Positions 25,986-35,182 of a DNA stretch of 64,000 nucleotides are shown here, piece after piece; the stretch's first letter is position 1; every line of letters starts with the position of its first letter. The translations under genes and the position numbers were made by a program. Source of the DNA: Arthrobacter castelli DSM 16402. GTDB lineage: Bacteria; Actinomycetota; Actinomycetes; Actinomycetales; Micrococcaceae. The DNA lies in assembly GCF_000430705.1 (NCBI RefSeq), contig NZ_AUMN01000012.1, forward strand, positions 1-64,000, in the 5' to 3' direction. Under the pieces are notes generated by a model that saw nothing but the letters and a program-made list of their open reading frames with translations, searched no databases and was not told the DNA's origin.

Positions 25986-26637
25986 CACTGATCTGGCCGG
26001 GGTCGTGTACTCCTCGGGCAAGGTGTTCGACGGCCTGAGAACCGGTCGCCTCGACACTGAGAACTTCCTTCGCTCGGGAAGTCTCGAGGGCGTCACCTCG
26101 CGCTCGGATCTCGCCCTGCTGCAGGACATGCGCGACGTCGCTCAGTTCGTCGTCAACTACGGGAACCAACCTATCGACGCACGGTTCGTGTGCGAGGTCA
26201 ATGCGCAGCTCACTCGCAGCGCAGCGATCGAACCCGGAAAGCTCCGGGCTGCCGACCCGCCGATTGGAGTCAACACCCGACACGGTCGGCACGACCCCAA
26301 GGCGCTCACCGATGCGGGATTGCAGCAGATCATCGACGGCTCGCTGGCGGCCGGGGACCCGGACGAGAATGCGCTTGACCTGTTCGTCGATCTCGCGAAG
26401 GCTCAGCCCTTCCAAGACGGTAACAAGCGCACGGCGCTGTTCGTGGCCAACGCCCGGCTCCTCGGTGCCCGGAACAACAGAATGCTTACGATCCCGGTCG
26501 ATGAGAACGACCCGTCAGTAGCTGACAGGTTCAATGACTTGCTCGCGCGGGCGTACATGTTCGACGAACACGACAGTGTCAAAGGCATGCTCCGTGAAAC
26601 AGGATTAGTCGACATCGAACCCCAGACTCGACTGTAG
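25969..26637 (+). CDS. Fic/Doc-fold protein lacking the catalytic His
   Basis: A 222-residue Fic-domain protein; the core reads AQPFQDGNKRTALFVANARLL. The Fic motif is HxFx(D/E)(G/A)N(G/K)R, and here the catalytic histidine is Gln146 (codon CAG), while the phosphate-binding Asp-Gly-Asn and Lys-Arg remain. An upstream DPKALTDAGLQQIIDG region fits the fold. ATG at 25969 follows AAAAGGAG. Without the His, ordinary AMPylation or phosphorylation is not expected; it may be inactive or may have another role. Confidence 0.8.
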   Translation: MAALNITDLAGVVYSSGKVFDGLRTGRLDTENFLRSGSLEGVTSRSDLALLQDMRDVAQFVVNYGNQPIDARFVCEVNAQLTRSAAIEPGKLRAADPPIGVNTRHGRHDPKALTDAGLQQIIDGSLAAGDPDENALDLFVDLAKAQPFQDGNKRTALFVANARLLGARNNRMLTIPVDENDPSVADRFNDLLARAYMFDEHDSVKGMLRETGLVDIEPQTRL

Positions 26638-26722
26638 CTCAGCCGGCGGGCTGAAGAGCCCTCACGCCTCGACCACCTAAGGGGCCAGGTCAGTACGAGC
26701 CGACCAGAAGTTCACCATAACA

Positions 26723-26770
26723 AACCCCGGCGGCGGTGCGTACGCACCGCCGCCGGGGTTCTCTTTTTTC
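26723..26770. terminator. Terminator after the Fic gene
   Basis: A 17-bp GC-rich perfect stem (26723-26739 and 26744-26760, loop GTAC), followed by CTC and a run of six T. Confidence 0.9.
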
Positions 26771-26807
26771 GCATCCTATTCACGTGCCAACCCGTAGTAG
26801 CAAGCGT

Positions 26808-26844
26808 GACGCAGCACAGCTGCGTCGGGAGGTGAACCAACAAC
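26808..26844 (+). promoter_or_regulatory. Leader stem-loop element, copy E (variant box)
   Basis: Perfect 8-bp stem GACGCAGC/GCTGCGTC (26808-26815 and 26819-26826, loop ACA), the same G-rich 12-base spacer, then AACAAC in place of GAAAGA. It is 50 bases before the HD gene. Confidence 0.5.
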
Positions 26845-26876
26845 CAAGACACCCGGCTAAGAACGAGGAGACCGTT

Positions 26877-27602
26877 ATGAGCACCCTGCCCACCGTTTTT
26901 CCGCGCGTGCCGCTGAAGTGCATGGATCCATCCATGCTGGTCTTCGAACTCGACCGCGAGAGCCACCGGCTGATACCCGACTCCTGTGAAATGATCACCT
27001 CGGCGGCGACCATGGCCTCCTTCCTGCACCGCGAACAGACCCGCGCCGTCCGTGGCGATATGCCCAAGGTGCCCTACATTGAGCACCCGCTGCGCGTGGC
27101 ACTGCGGCTGATCCGCTGGGGCGCGCGCGACGGAAACCTCATCGCCGCGGCACTGCTACACGACGTTGCCGAAGACTGTGCCGCAGAGCTGGTCGACATC
27201 TTCGGCCACGGTGACGAAACAGTGTTCGACTGCCTCGGCCGGCTCTACGGCGGCGACGTCGCAGAATGTGTCAAGACAGTGACCAACCCGACCGACGGAA
27301 CTGGCTATGAAGAGCACCTGTGCCGGCTGGCTGATTCACAGTCACCGGCACTGCTGATCAAGGCCAGCGACCTCAAAGACAACGCCGGTTCGATCCGCCA
27401 CCAGCTCGGCCACGGCAAGGACAGCCGGATGCTGTGCCGGCTGCGCAAGTACCTGCCTGTCGTCGACATCGTCTCCACCGAGCTCATGAACAGCGGCGGC
27501 GGGGCCATGCCTGGTGCGGTCACCGCGACGGCTGCCATCAAGATGACCGATCTATCCATGGACCTGCTACAGCTGGCCGATGAGCACAACATCGTGATCT
27601 AA
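26877..27602 (+). CDS. RSH-type HD hydrolase domain protein
   Basis: A 241-residue protein with the metal-binding HD set of RelA/SpoT hydrolases: His70 (YIEHPLRVA), His95-Asp96 with Glu99-Asp100 (LLHDVAED), and Asp165 (KASDLKDN). Spacing matches RSH hydrolase domains. No synthetase, TGS or ACT domain follows, so it resembles small alarmone hydrolases (MESH-like). Start at ATG 26877 behind GAGGAG. It could lower (p)ppGpp or act on another nucleotide; the substrate is inferred. Confidence 0.75.
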   Translation: MSTLPTVFPRVPLKCMDPSMLVFELDRESHRLIPDSCEMITSAATMASFLHREQTRAVRGDMPKVPYIEHPLRVALRLIRWGARDGNLIAAALLHDVAEDCAAELVDIFGHGDETVFDCLGRLYGGDVAECVKTVTNPTDGTGYEEHLCRLADSQSPALLIKASDLKDNAGSIRHQLGHGKDSRMLCRLRKYLPVVDIVSTELMNSGGGAMPGAVTATAAIKMTDLSMDLLQLADEHNIVI

Positions 27603-27648
27603 AGACAGCACGGACCAGGATCAGCTGAAAGAAAGGAAACCAACGACC

Positions 27649-27963
27649 ATGTCAAACAACCCCACCTTTGACCACGTGGCCAAACGAGCGAAAAGCGCTA
27701 CCGGCAAACTGGTCATCGTGTCCCTGGTCGTCATCAACGTCGGGCTCATCGTGCCCAGCCTGATCTTCAGTATCCAACTCAATCAATACAGACCCACACT
27801 GATCATCATCGGTATGAGCCTGGCTGTATGGGCTGTCGGATACAAAATCGTCAAGCTGATCCGGGACAAACTGGCCCGGTGGCGCAAGTCGAAGGCCAAG
27901 CCCACGGCAGCGGACGAATTCCAATCCCGGTTGGAGTCCGACTGGACCGACATCAAATGGTGA
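27649..27963 (+). CDS. Small two-helix membrane protein (104 aa)
   Basis: Two hydrophobic helices (LVIVSLVVINVGLIVPSLIF and TLIIIGMSLAVWAVGY) and a basic then acidic C-terminal tail. Behind AAAGGAAA, 46 bases after the HD gene, and followed by a strong terminator; probably co-transcribed with it. No family recognised. Confidence 0.6.
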   Translation: MSNNPTFDHVAKRAKSATGKLVIVSLVVINVGLIVPSLIFSIQLNQYRPTLIIIGMSLAVWAVGYKIVKLIRDKLARWRKSKAKPTAADEFQSRLESDWTDIKW

Positions 27964-27997
27964 TCGACCATCATGTCAAATCACTTGAAACCATCGA

Positions 27998-28047
27998 GAA
28001 CCCTCCCTGCTCCAGCATCACGCTGGATGCGGGGAGGGTTCTTTTTT
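27998..28047. terminator. Terminator at end of backbone block A
   Basis: GAACCCTCCC/GGGAGGGTTC (27998-28007 and 28032-28041) around an inner TCCAGC/GCTGGA stem, then six T. It ends the HD operon and lies at the junction to cargo block 2. Confidence 0.9.
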
Positions 28048-28120
28048 GCTCTGGTCTGTTCTGCTCTGGTCAACCACCACGGCCGCTGTAGATTCCGCAT
28101 AAAAACGGCTCTCTTGATGT

Positions 28121-28630
28121 TCAGGTGGGGGCGGAAGGGCCAAATTCGGGGTACATGTACGAAAGTTTGTGCATCTTCGTTTCTTGGAATGTCTCGACGG
28201 CGGTCACTCCGGTTACTTTTGGAAGCTGTTCCACGAGGAGCTGCCACAGGTGCTCATGATCCCTGCAAACTATTTGAATGTACAGATCTGCCCGGCCGGT
28301 ACACGAGGAGATATAGGTCACTTCAACCCATTCCGTCAATTCGTCAATAGCGGCCGTTTGTTCACCGAGCTGCACATTGAGCAGGCAGAACGCCATCGCG
28401 CGATAGCCCAGTTTGAATGGGTCGGCGATTGCGGCAATCGTTAACACACCTTCAGACTGGAGGCGGTTAGCCCGTCCCCGTACTGTTCCTTCAGAGACCC
28501 CGAGGCGGCGGGCTATTTCGCGATATGACTCGCGGCCATTGCTCTGCAGAATCGTTAATATCTTGCTGTCAGTTGAGTCTAATTGTGTCTCTACTTTGCC
28601 ACCTGTGGAGTTCTTAGTTGCCCTTTTCAT
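28121..28630 (-). CDS. Lrp/AsnC-family regulator
   Basis: About 169 residues: N-terminal HTH (LDSTDSKILTILQSNGRESY, then IARRLGVSEGTVRGR) and a C-terminal RAM ligand domain (YISSCTGRADLYIQI). Start at ATG 28630; a TTG at 28660 would add 10 residues. Last gene, same strand as the acx cluster and 49 bases after the SDR stop, so a likely regulator of it. Orphan Lrp regulators often sense the substrate of the adjacent pathway. Confidence 0.85.
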   Translation of the reverse strand: MKRATKNSTGGKVETQLDSTDSKILTILQSNGRESYREIARRLGVSEGTVRGRANRLQSEGVLTIAAIADPFKLGYRAMAFCLLNVQLGEQTAAIDELTEWVEVTYISSCTGRADLYIQIVCRDHEHLWQLLVEQLPKVTGVTAVETFQETKMHKLSYMYPEFGPSAPT

Positions 28631-28679
28631 ATCGCATACTTTATCGGAATGGCCGGGCAACTGTACGCAGTGGCCACGC

Positions 28680-29444
28680 TCACATGCCCTTCAGGGTGGG
28701 TAAGCCGGTCGCAAGGAAACCACCGTCGACATAGAGCGCCTGGCCTGTTACCCAGGTCGCCTGATTACAGAAGAAGGCGACGGCTTCGGCGATGTCGGCT
28801 GGCTGCCCCCATCGTCCAAGTGGTGTACGCGAGAGCTCGTGAGCCGCGATTGGGCCTTCGCCGAGATAGTCGCCGCCCATGGCGGTCTCACTCGTACCCG
28901 GGCCCACGCCGTTAACAGTGATGTTGTGCCCCGCGAGCTCGACTGCCAACGTGCGGGTCAACAGCAAAGCGGCACCCTTGGACGCGCAATAGGCACTTTC
29001 GTTCGCGAAACCTTGAACGGCGGCGTTCGAAAGAATATTGACAATCGAGCCGCCGCCGTTTTCTTTCATACGACGGCTGCCTTCCCGGCACATGAGGAAT
29101 GGTCCGCGCGCGTTGACCGCCATGATCCGGTCCCACGTATCGACTGACGTCTCGTGCACCGGGTGGTCGGCGAATATCCCCGCAGCGTTAACGAGAGCGG
29201 AGGGGACGCCGAATTCGTTCTCCATCGCGGAAAACACGGTCACCACACTGCTTTCGTCGGAAACGTCTGTCACGTGTTGCCAGCTATCGACCCCCTTATC
29301 GGCCAGGAGCTTCGCCGTTTCGTCGCACGATTGCCGGTCGAGCAGGGCAATGCGGTAGCCGGCGTCGGCGAGCCGGAGGGCAACGCCCCGGCCAAGCCCC
29401 TGGCCCGCACCGGTAACTGCTGCGATTCTCTTCTCTTCGGCCAT
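28680..29444 (-). CDS. Short-chain dehydrogenase/reductase
   Basis: A 254-residue classical SDR: cofactor loop TGAGQGLG, NAAG, catalytic Ser region ILSNAAVQG, YxxxK as YCASK, and the C-terminal VTGQALYVDGGFLATG. Full length. Downstream of acxC with a strong hairpin between; may oxidise a secondary alcohol to the ketone that the Acx enzyme carboxylates (inference). Confidence 0.88.
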   Translation of the reverse strand: MAEEKRIAAVTGAGQGLGRGVALRLADAGYRIALLDRQSCDETAKLLADKGVDSWQHVTDVSDESSVVTVFSAMENEFGVPSALVNAAGIFADHPVHETSVDTWDRIMAVNARGPFLMCREGSRRMKENGGGSIVNILSNAAVQGFANESAYCASKGAALLLTRTLAVELAGHNITVNGVGPGTSETAMGGDYLGEGPIAAHELSRTPLGRWGQPADIAEAVAFFCNQATWVTGQALYVDGGFLATGLPTLKGM

Positions 29445-29498
29445 GACTTTCCTTTTCGTCCGTAGATGAATTGCGCGTATATAGCAGGGGCTCTCGCG

Positions 29499-29554
29499 AA
29501 TGGTGACGGCGCCGGACGTCCGATGATGTCGGGCGTGCCGGCGCCGTCACCATT
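29499..29554 (-). repeat. Intra-operon 17-bp perfect stem-loop
   Basis: 29499-29515 and 29538-29554 are perfect reverse complements with a 22-base loop, between acxC and the SDR gene. No T-run. It could act as an attenuator or 3'-end stabiliser separating acx expression from the SDR. Confidence 0.65.
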
Positions 29555-29570
29555 TACCGACGGAGTCTTC

Positions 29571-30068
29571 TCATGCTTCTTGCGGCAGCGACTTGCCGAG
29601 CCAGTCTTCGTAGAACCCTTCAAGGTCTGGCAGAAAATCGAACACGATCGGGAACCCGGGCGGGGCCGCCTCAACTTCCAAAAGGGTGACGCAGCCGGGG
29701 CAGATAAACTCTCTGAGCTCCATCCACTCCGGATCACATGTGTACCGTCCGGGATAAATCTCGGCGATGCTCTCCCTGTCGCCGCGGACGCGGATGAGGG
29801 CCTGGTTCTTCCAATTGTCCTGGTAGGAGCCGAATTCATGGCCGCAATCGCATTTCACGATCCGGTTCTCCCCGCTTTGCACGATGTAGAGATGCTCACC
29901 GATCGGCAACAGGATCGGGTGATGCCATGGTACGCGCTCCTGCAAGATCGACAGATACTTGTCGAAGCGATCGTCGTCCTTATGTGCGCTCATGATCGCC
30001 CGGGTGGACGGCCACGGCATGGACCCGTCAATTAAGTCCGCAATTTCTGTCTTGTCGTAACTAGCCAT
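29571..30068 (-). CDS. acxC: Acetone carboxylase-type gamma subunit
   Basis: A 165-residue protein matching the small subunit of acetone carboxylases: WHHPILLPIGEHLYIV, a KCDCGHEFG cysteine pair, then FICPGCVTLLEVEA. These four cysteines probably bind metal. Its presence separates this cluster from hydantoinases and oxoprolinases, which lack such a subunit. It follows acxB by 46 bases. Confidence 0.85.
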   Translation of the reverse strand: MASYDKTEIADLIDGSMPWPSTRAIMSAHKDDDRFDKYLSILQERVPWHHPILLPIGEHLYIVQSGENRIVKCDCGHEFGSYQDNWKNQALIRVRGDRESIAEIYPGRYTCDPEWMELREFICPGCVTLLEVEAAPPGFPIVFDFLPDLEGFYEDWLGKSLPQEA

Positions 30069-30114
30069 CTGTTAATTCCAATCCGTTCTTGAGGGGGTGA
30101 GTGACCGCGCCGGA

Positions 30115-32328
30115 TTAGCGCCGTGAGCGCTTCGCGATTTCGTAGTCGGACGGAAGGCTCCAAAAGTTCCGGAACTCGCCGGCGAACCGCGGCGACAACT
30201 CCATGCTGTCGCGATACATTTCCCGTACTTCCGGGGCGAAATCGCCGTCTGCGACCCGGCTGCGTGTTTGTTCGATCCACTCGCTGACAGGGAGGGCGTT
30301 CGCCAACCGCTCGTCGTGAATGTTGCGACGCCTGGACTGGGTTGCTTCCGCATTCACGGTGCTGGTGTTGTCGTTGGATTCGACGACGACCCCGTACACG
30401 TTCTCGGCGGCATCGGCCGTCACGTAGCCGTTGGCGACGTCACGAGCGATTGAGCCGGCGTCGCGTTCCAGCGGATCTCCGTATCCACCCCCGCCGTTAT
30501 AGGAATGCGCGAACAAATCGCCGCTTTGCAGAGGCTCGGCCAGGTACGGACCTTCGTCAATCTTCGTCTGTCCATCGGTAAGACGTTCTATATCGGACTC
30601 GTACGGGTTGTCTCCGATCGAATGCGGAAGCGGCTTGCGCTCCGCGGCCCGTTGTTCGATTCCGGCGTCTTTCACAGAGTGATGGAGCTGCACCGTCGGA
30701 GCTGGGTACCCGCCGCACATTCCTGCGTTGTCGAACACTCGGCTGGAATGTTCGGAGGTCGCGGGGATCAGAAGTTCCGTGTTGGTCACCGCCCACAGCG
30801 ATTCGAATCCGCTTCCGCCGCGGTAACGACCAAATCCACCGGAGTTGGGACTGATGGTACGACCCAGATAGACCATCGGCATGTCCTGCTCCCAGATCTC
30901 CATATTTCCCATGTCGGATTCCGGGTTCCATCCCACGTAGGCGGTGTCGAGCCCGTCCTTGATGCCGAGCGCTCCGCTGCCGGCGGCGGCGCACTCGAAC
31001 AGGGCGATCCCGAAGTCACCGCCATACTGGCTCTCGCCGCCCATTTCCATCATCGGGCTATTGACTTGGCCGACGAATACCTCTTCCTTGTAACCGCGGC
31101 CTAAGAATCCGCGGCTGAGCATACGTTGGAAACAGCCGAACGCCGGTAGGAGCAAAGCCCACGACGTTGCGGTGGCAACTGTTTCCTTGTCCGGGTTCGT
31201 CCAGGTGCCCAACGGCAAATTCATATCGGTGGCCAGCCAGGCGCCGTCGTTGACCTTGCCGTCGAAGTTCATGTGCTGGGTCAAGGTGACGAACATTCCG
31301 CCGTCCATGCCTGCCGGCGTGCAGTTCATCGAGTGGTAGCCCCATGAGTTCGTGCCATCGAAGTCCAGGCTGAGTTTTCCCTGGCGGGTGACTTCCATTT
31401 CCATCGGAATCGCATACAGCCAGTTCCGGTTGCCTTGCGGAAGGACCCCTTGCTTGCCTTCGGTCACGTGGCCGAAGAACGTGTGGCCACGGTACCGACC
31501 GGGGACTGTGAGCTGGCGCACGCGGGCGAGCTGTGCCCGGCGTCCCTCTTCAATGAATTCCTTGGTTGCCCGCTTGTAATAGTCGAGGCCGACTTCGTCG
31601 ATCAACTCCCTGACCTGTTTACGGACCTCGAGACATGCGGCGACCTTGGCCTTATCGTCCAGCACCCAATAGATCGGCATCCGCAAGTTGCGTTCGAGCC
31701 GGATGAGATAGTCGCGGCGCAGTTCGTCATCGTAGCCGACCTTCTCGGCGCAGACCATGAGCCCTTCGGTATAGCGCTCCTGTGACAGGGCGACGTCACC
31801 GCCGGGTGTGATTCCGCCGACTTCCAATTCGTGAGCCACTGCGGCGACCCACCCGATCAATTCGTCCTCGTGGAAGATCGGGATCGTGATGATGACATCC
31901 GGTGCCTGGACCGTGCCAATGAATGCGTCGTTGTTGGCGAAGATATCGCCAGGCCGGATGCCGGGCGATTCTTCGTAGCCGTTCTGGATCATCCATTTGA
32001 TGAATCGGCTGGCTGTATGAACGTGCACCATAATGCCGGTAGACAGAGCAATGGCATCGCCTTCGGGAGTGTAGATGGCGACGACGCTTTCGCCGACTTC
32101 CCGGACCCCGGGGGACGCGGAGATTCGGCGCGCCATCTCACGAGCGGAGACGACCATGGACCGGAGTTTAGTGTGCATGCTCTCGTACTTGAGAGGATCC
32201 GCCGCACGGAGTTCCAGGTTTTCGAGACCAGCATAACTATCTGTCTCTTTCAGCAGGCGTTCGCTTTCCAGAAGGCGCTCGTGGAGCGTCGTTACGCTTT
32301 GTGGTTCCGTTATCGGTGTTGCAGTCAT
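30115..32328 (-). CDS. acxB: Acetone carboxylase-type alpha subunit (hydantoinase B fold)
   Basis: A 737-residue HyuB-family protein: SPGIRPGDIFANNDAF, HELEVGGITPGGD and the near-C-terminal glycine loop YNGGGGYGDPLERD. Length matches acetone carboxylase alpha subunits. Together with the beta subunit it would phosphorylate and carboxylate a ketone using ATP and bicarbonate. Acetophenone-carboxylase-like specificity cannot be excluded. It follows acxA by 13 bases. Confidence 0.88.
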   Translation of the reverse strand: MTATPITEPQSVTTLHERLLESERLLKETDSYAGLENLELRAADPLKYESMHTKLRSMVVSAREMARRISASPGVREVGESVVAIYTPEGDAIALSTGIMVHVHTASRFIKWMIQNGYEESPGIRPGDIFANNDAFIGTVQAPDVIITIPIFHEDELIGWVAAVAHELEVGGITPGGDVALSQERYTEGLMVCAEKVGYDDELRRDYLIRLERNLRMPIYWVLDDKAKVAACLEVRKQVRELIDEVGLDYYKRATKEFIEEGRRAQLARVRQLTVPGRYRGHTFFGHVTEGKQGVLPQGNRNWLYAIPMEMEVTRQGKLSLDFDGTNSWGYHSMNCTPAGMDGGMFVTLTQHMNFDGKVNDGAWLATDMNLPLGTWTNPDKETVATATSWALLLPAFGCFQRMLSRGFLGRGYKEEVFVGQVNSPMMEMGGESQYGGDFGIALFECAAAGSGALGIKDGLDTAYVGWNPESDMGNMEIWEQDMPMVYLGRTISPNSGGFGRYRGGSGFESLWAVTNTELLIPATSEHSSRVFDNAGMCGGYPAPTVQLHHSVKDAGIEQRAAERKPLPHSIGDNPYESDIERLTDGQTKIDEGPYLAEPLQSGDLFAHSYNGGGGYGDPLERDAGSIARDVANGYVTADAAENVYGVVVESNDNTSTVNAEATQSRRRNIHDERLANALPVSEWIEQTRSRVADGDFAPEVREMYRDSMELSPRFAGEFRNFWSLPSDYEIAKRSRR

Positions 32329-32341
32329 TTCAACCTACCTT

Positions 32342-34501
32342 TTACTCGGACTCAGAGGAATCTTCGGCGTGCTCGTAGTGCACGATGGTCCATTCGTCGA
32401 CCCATACGCGGTCGCCGGCCGGTATGACGAGGGTGGTGGCGGGATGTTCGACCACGGCCGGGCCGGCGACGACGTTTCCGGGCTTCAAGTAGTCCATCTC
32501 CCACAACTGGGCCTCGTGCCATTCGCGGTTGTAATACATCGACCGCGTGCCCTTGAACGCCTCGGCGAGCGGGGTCTCACCCTGCAGCGTCTCGCGCACG
32601 AGTTTGGGCTTGATCTTTTCGACCTTGGCCACGATCCCCAGCTCGGTGATGCTGTGGCCGGCCTCGCGGTACTGCGCTACCGCTCCGTTGATGGCGGCAT
32701 ACAGTTCGTCGAATTCCTTGATGACCAAATCCAGGTCGGAATCCGCAGTGATGCGTTGCATGGCGAGCGGCACTTCCACGTCTTCGAGCTGACCGGTGTA
32801 GCGCATCTGGGCGAACATTTCGAGCTGTACATCGGCCGGGGCGTGCCCCTCGTCACCCATTTCCGAGGTTGCGGCTTCTTGCAGTCCCTCCCATATCCTA
32901 TTGATCTCCTCGGCCACACTGTTCCGGTGCTCGGCATCGGCATTCGGCGGCAGGGTCAACTGGACTGAACGGCTATACCGCCGTAAGTAATCGGCGGTCG
33001 TGCAGCCAAATGCCGAGAATGCGGCGGCAAAGGGGAACGTGAGGATGTTTTTGAATCCCATACCGCGGCTGTATTCGGCCATATGCAGTGGGCCGGAACC
33101 GCCGTAGGCCATCAATGCGTAGTCTGCCGGGTCGACGGCTCGGGCTGAAATCATCTGCCGCATGGATTCTTTCGCATCCATCTCCAGCATATTCGCCATG
33201 CCTTCGGCCGCCTCGTAAACGTCGACGCCAAGTGGATCGGCGACCTTCTCCTTGAATACGCTTTTTGCGGCTTCGACGTTCAGCTTCACTTTTCCGCCGA
33301 GGAAGTAGTCCGGGTTCAACCGGCCCATAATGACATCGCAGTCGCAGACTGTTGGTTCGGTGCCGCCCATATCGAAAGCCACCGGGCCGGGGGTGGATCC
33401 GGCGCTCTCAGGGCCGAGACTGACCTTTTTGGTCAGCGGGTCGACCTTGATGATGGTGCCCGCACCGGCCCCGATGCTTTCCATGGAGATGGTGGGAAGG
33501 TTCAGCTTGAAGCGGGCGAGGGTGGGTTCATTTTCGATCGGGATGTTCCCGCGGGTGATCGCGCTGATATCGAAGCTGGTGCCGCCCATATCGCTGACGA
33601 TCACAGAATCGGATCCGATAATGTCACCGACGTATTTCGCCCCGAGAATTCCTCCCACGGGTCCGGAGATCATCGTCTCGTGCAGCCGCGGGTAGCGGAT
33701 TCCAGCGAGACCGCCGTAGGACAGGACGGTTTGGACGCCGTATCGGAAGCCTTGTGATTGCGTGGCTTCCTCGACGCCCACCAATTGTTCGCGGCTGACG
33801 TCGGCAGCGTAGGCCTCGATGACGACGCTGTTGAGTCTTGATTGTTCGCGGATCACCGGACGCACCGATGATGACCGGTAAATGGGGACCTCGACATCAC
33901 GCTTATTGAGTACGTTTTGCACGATCTCAGTGATTTGTCGTTCGTGTGTGTCGTCCACATAAGAAAACATGCAGCACACGCAGATCGCCTCGACGCCTTG
34001 GGCGACGAGCTCTTCGGCCGCTTTCTCCGCCTCGTGTTCGTAAACCGGCGCCACCACATTGCCGAATTGGTCGATACGCTCGGTCACGCCGTAAATGCGA
34101 TGCCGGGGAACAAGCGGTTCCGGCGCCTGGTGCGTGACCGCGTGAAGCCGGTCCGGATACGAATAATCGGTCCAGGCTTGCAATCCGCGGCCCATCAGGA
34201 TGGCATCTTCCATCCCCCGGGTCACGATCAGTCCGACTCGGCGTCCGGTCCGTGAAAGCAGCGTGTTCAGCATTCCGGTACCCGAATAGAGCACTACAGA
34301 GAGTTGCTCAAACGCCTCTTGTGACGTCAAATCCCAATATCCGGCGGCGTCTTCGGCCGATTCGAGAAAGCCGACCGACTCGTTTTGCGGCGTGGTCGAT
34401 GCCTTTCCGACCGCAAATCGTCCGTCCTCATCGACGAGGAGGGTATCGGTCATCGTCCCTCCGGCGTCGATCCCAAGTACTAATGGTCGAAAATCGTTCA
34501 C
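32342..34501 (-). CDS. acxA: Acetone carboxylase-type beta subunit (hydantoinase A fold)
   Basis: About 719 residues with the ASKHA ATP-binding start VLGIDAGGTMTDTLLVDEDG, the SDMGGTSFD loop and a HyuA C-terminal domain. GTG at 34501 is chosen because GGAAGGA precedes it and the resulting length fits the family; an ATG at 34636 would add 45 unusual residues. First gene of the leftward acx operon. Confidence 0.87.
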   Translation of the reverse strand: MNDFRPLVLGIDAGGTMTDTLLVDEDGRFAVGKASTTPQNESVGFLESAEDAAGYWDLTSQEAFEQLSVVLYSGTGMLNTLLSRTGRRVGLIVTRGMEDAILMGRGLQAWTDYSYPDRLHAVTHQAPEPLVPRHRIYGVTERIDQFGNVVAPVYEHEAEKAAEELVAQGVEAICVCCMFSYVDDTHERQITEIVQNVLNKRDVEVPIYRSSSVRPVIREQSRLNSVVIEAYAADVSREQLVGVEEATQSQGFRYGVQTVLSYGGLAGIRYPRLHETMISGPVGGILGAKYVGDIIGSDSVIVSDMGGTSFDISAITRGNIPIENEPTLARFKLNLPTISMESIGAGAGTIIKVDPLTKKVSLGPESAGSTPGPVAFDMGGTEPTVCDCDVIMGRLNPDYFLGGKVKLNVEAAKSVFKEKVADPLGVDVYEAAEGMANMLEMDAKESMRQMISARAVDPADYALMAYGGSGPLHMAEYSRGMGFKNILTFPFAAAFSAFGCTTADYLRRYSRSVQLTLPPNADAEHRNSVAEEINRIWEGLQEAATSEMGDEGHAPADVQLEMFAQMRYTGQLEDVEVPLAMQRITADSDLDLVIKEFDELYAAINGAVAQYREAGHSITELGIVAKVEKIKPKLVRETLQGETPLAEAFKGTRSMYYNREWHEAQLWEMDYLKPGNVVAGPAVVEHPATTLVIPAGDRVWVDEWTIVHYEHAEDSSESE

Positions 34502-35029
34502 GAGATGTCCTTCCATATCCGTTTGAAAGACCAACTTGATCTTCCGGATGCCCCTCGATTCGGCGTGAGCGGGAAGCCCTCCGATGGGAACACAGTCGCC
34601 ACAACCATTGAGTGACACCACTTCGGGTGCCTGCATATACTACGCATTGCAAAATAGTTCATGCTTACCAGAAGGTAATTAGTAGCACAATTCCCCATAA
34701 ACTACGCATTGTCAAGGATGGTGCCGATGGGGGGCCTGCGCCCCGGCCCGCGACCTGGACCACAATCACAACGGCACAGGCTGTACTCGACCGATCGGGC
34801 AAAGGCACGAACCGCCCAGCGACCCCGGGGCGGCATTGGGTCGATTGCGACCCGTGGTGGATCCCCCAGGGCCGCCGACCGCGCCGCCCCCGTGACGATT
34901 GACACATCGATCAGTTGCTGAAAACATCCGTTACGGCGCTGCGTAAGAAATCCAAAACATATCCATGCAATCTGCGCGTAATGTGCGAGATGATACGCGA
35001 TGCGAATATTTGACTCTCAGGAGGCCTTC
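34502..35029. promoter_or_regulatory. Divergent control region of the acx cluster
   Basis: About 530 bases between acxA and the rightward transporter operon. ACTACGCATTG occurs twice in direct orientation at 34639-34649 and 34701-34711, 62 bases apart, in an AT-rich segment, and is a candidate activator or repressor site. The stretch 34720-34900 is GC-rich with no convincing gene; AGGAGG at 35019-35024 serves the small protein at 35030. Confidence 0.5.
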
Positions 35030-35182
35030 TTGCCCCGCGAACTCGACGAACACCTTGAACTCGATTTAACTCAACTCGATTCCGCTGAAACCGGACGGGA
35101 ACTCAACAAAATGGACATGCTTCATTTGGCCCTTCTCGGCCTCGTCCTTCCCGCTGCCCTTTTGGTGTGGGGATGGATGTGA
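35030..35182 (+). CDS. Tiny membrane protein coupled to the NCS1 permease
   Basis: TTG at 35030 sits 5 bases after AGGAGG and gives 50 residues: an acidic N-terminus, then one C-terminal helix (MLHLALLGLVLPAALLVWGW). Its stop overlaps the permease start region. Small subunits or leader proteins of this kind occur before some transporters; the role is unknown. Confidence 0.5.
   Translation: MPRELDEHLELDLTQLDSAETGRELNKMDMLHLALLGLVLPAALLVWGWM

Noticed and set aside
30115-34501. Hydantoinase/oxoprolinase assignment for the HyuA/HyuB pair
   Set aside because: The adjacent 165-residue gamma subunit with its cysteine pairs is characteristic of acetone carboxylases, so that reading is preferred.
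34702-34905. Small ORFs in the acx divergent region
   Set aside because: GC-rich low-complexity frames on both strands with no ribosome site.
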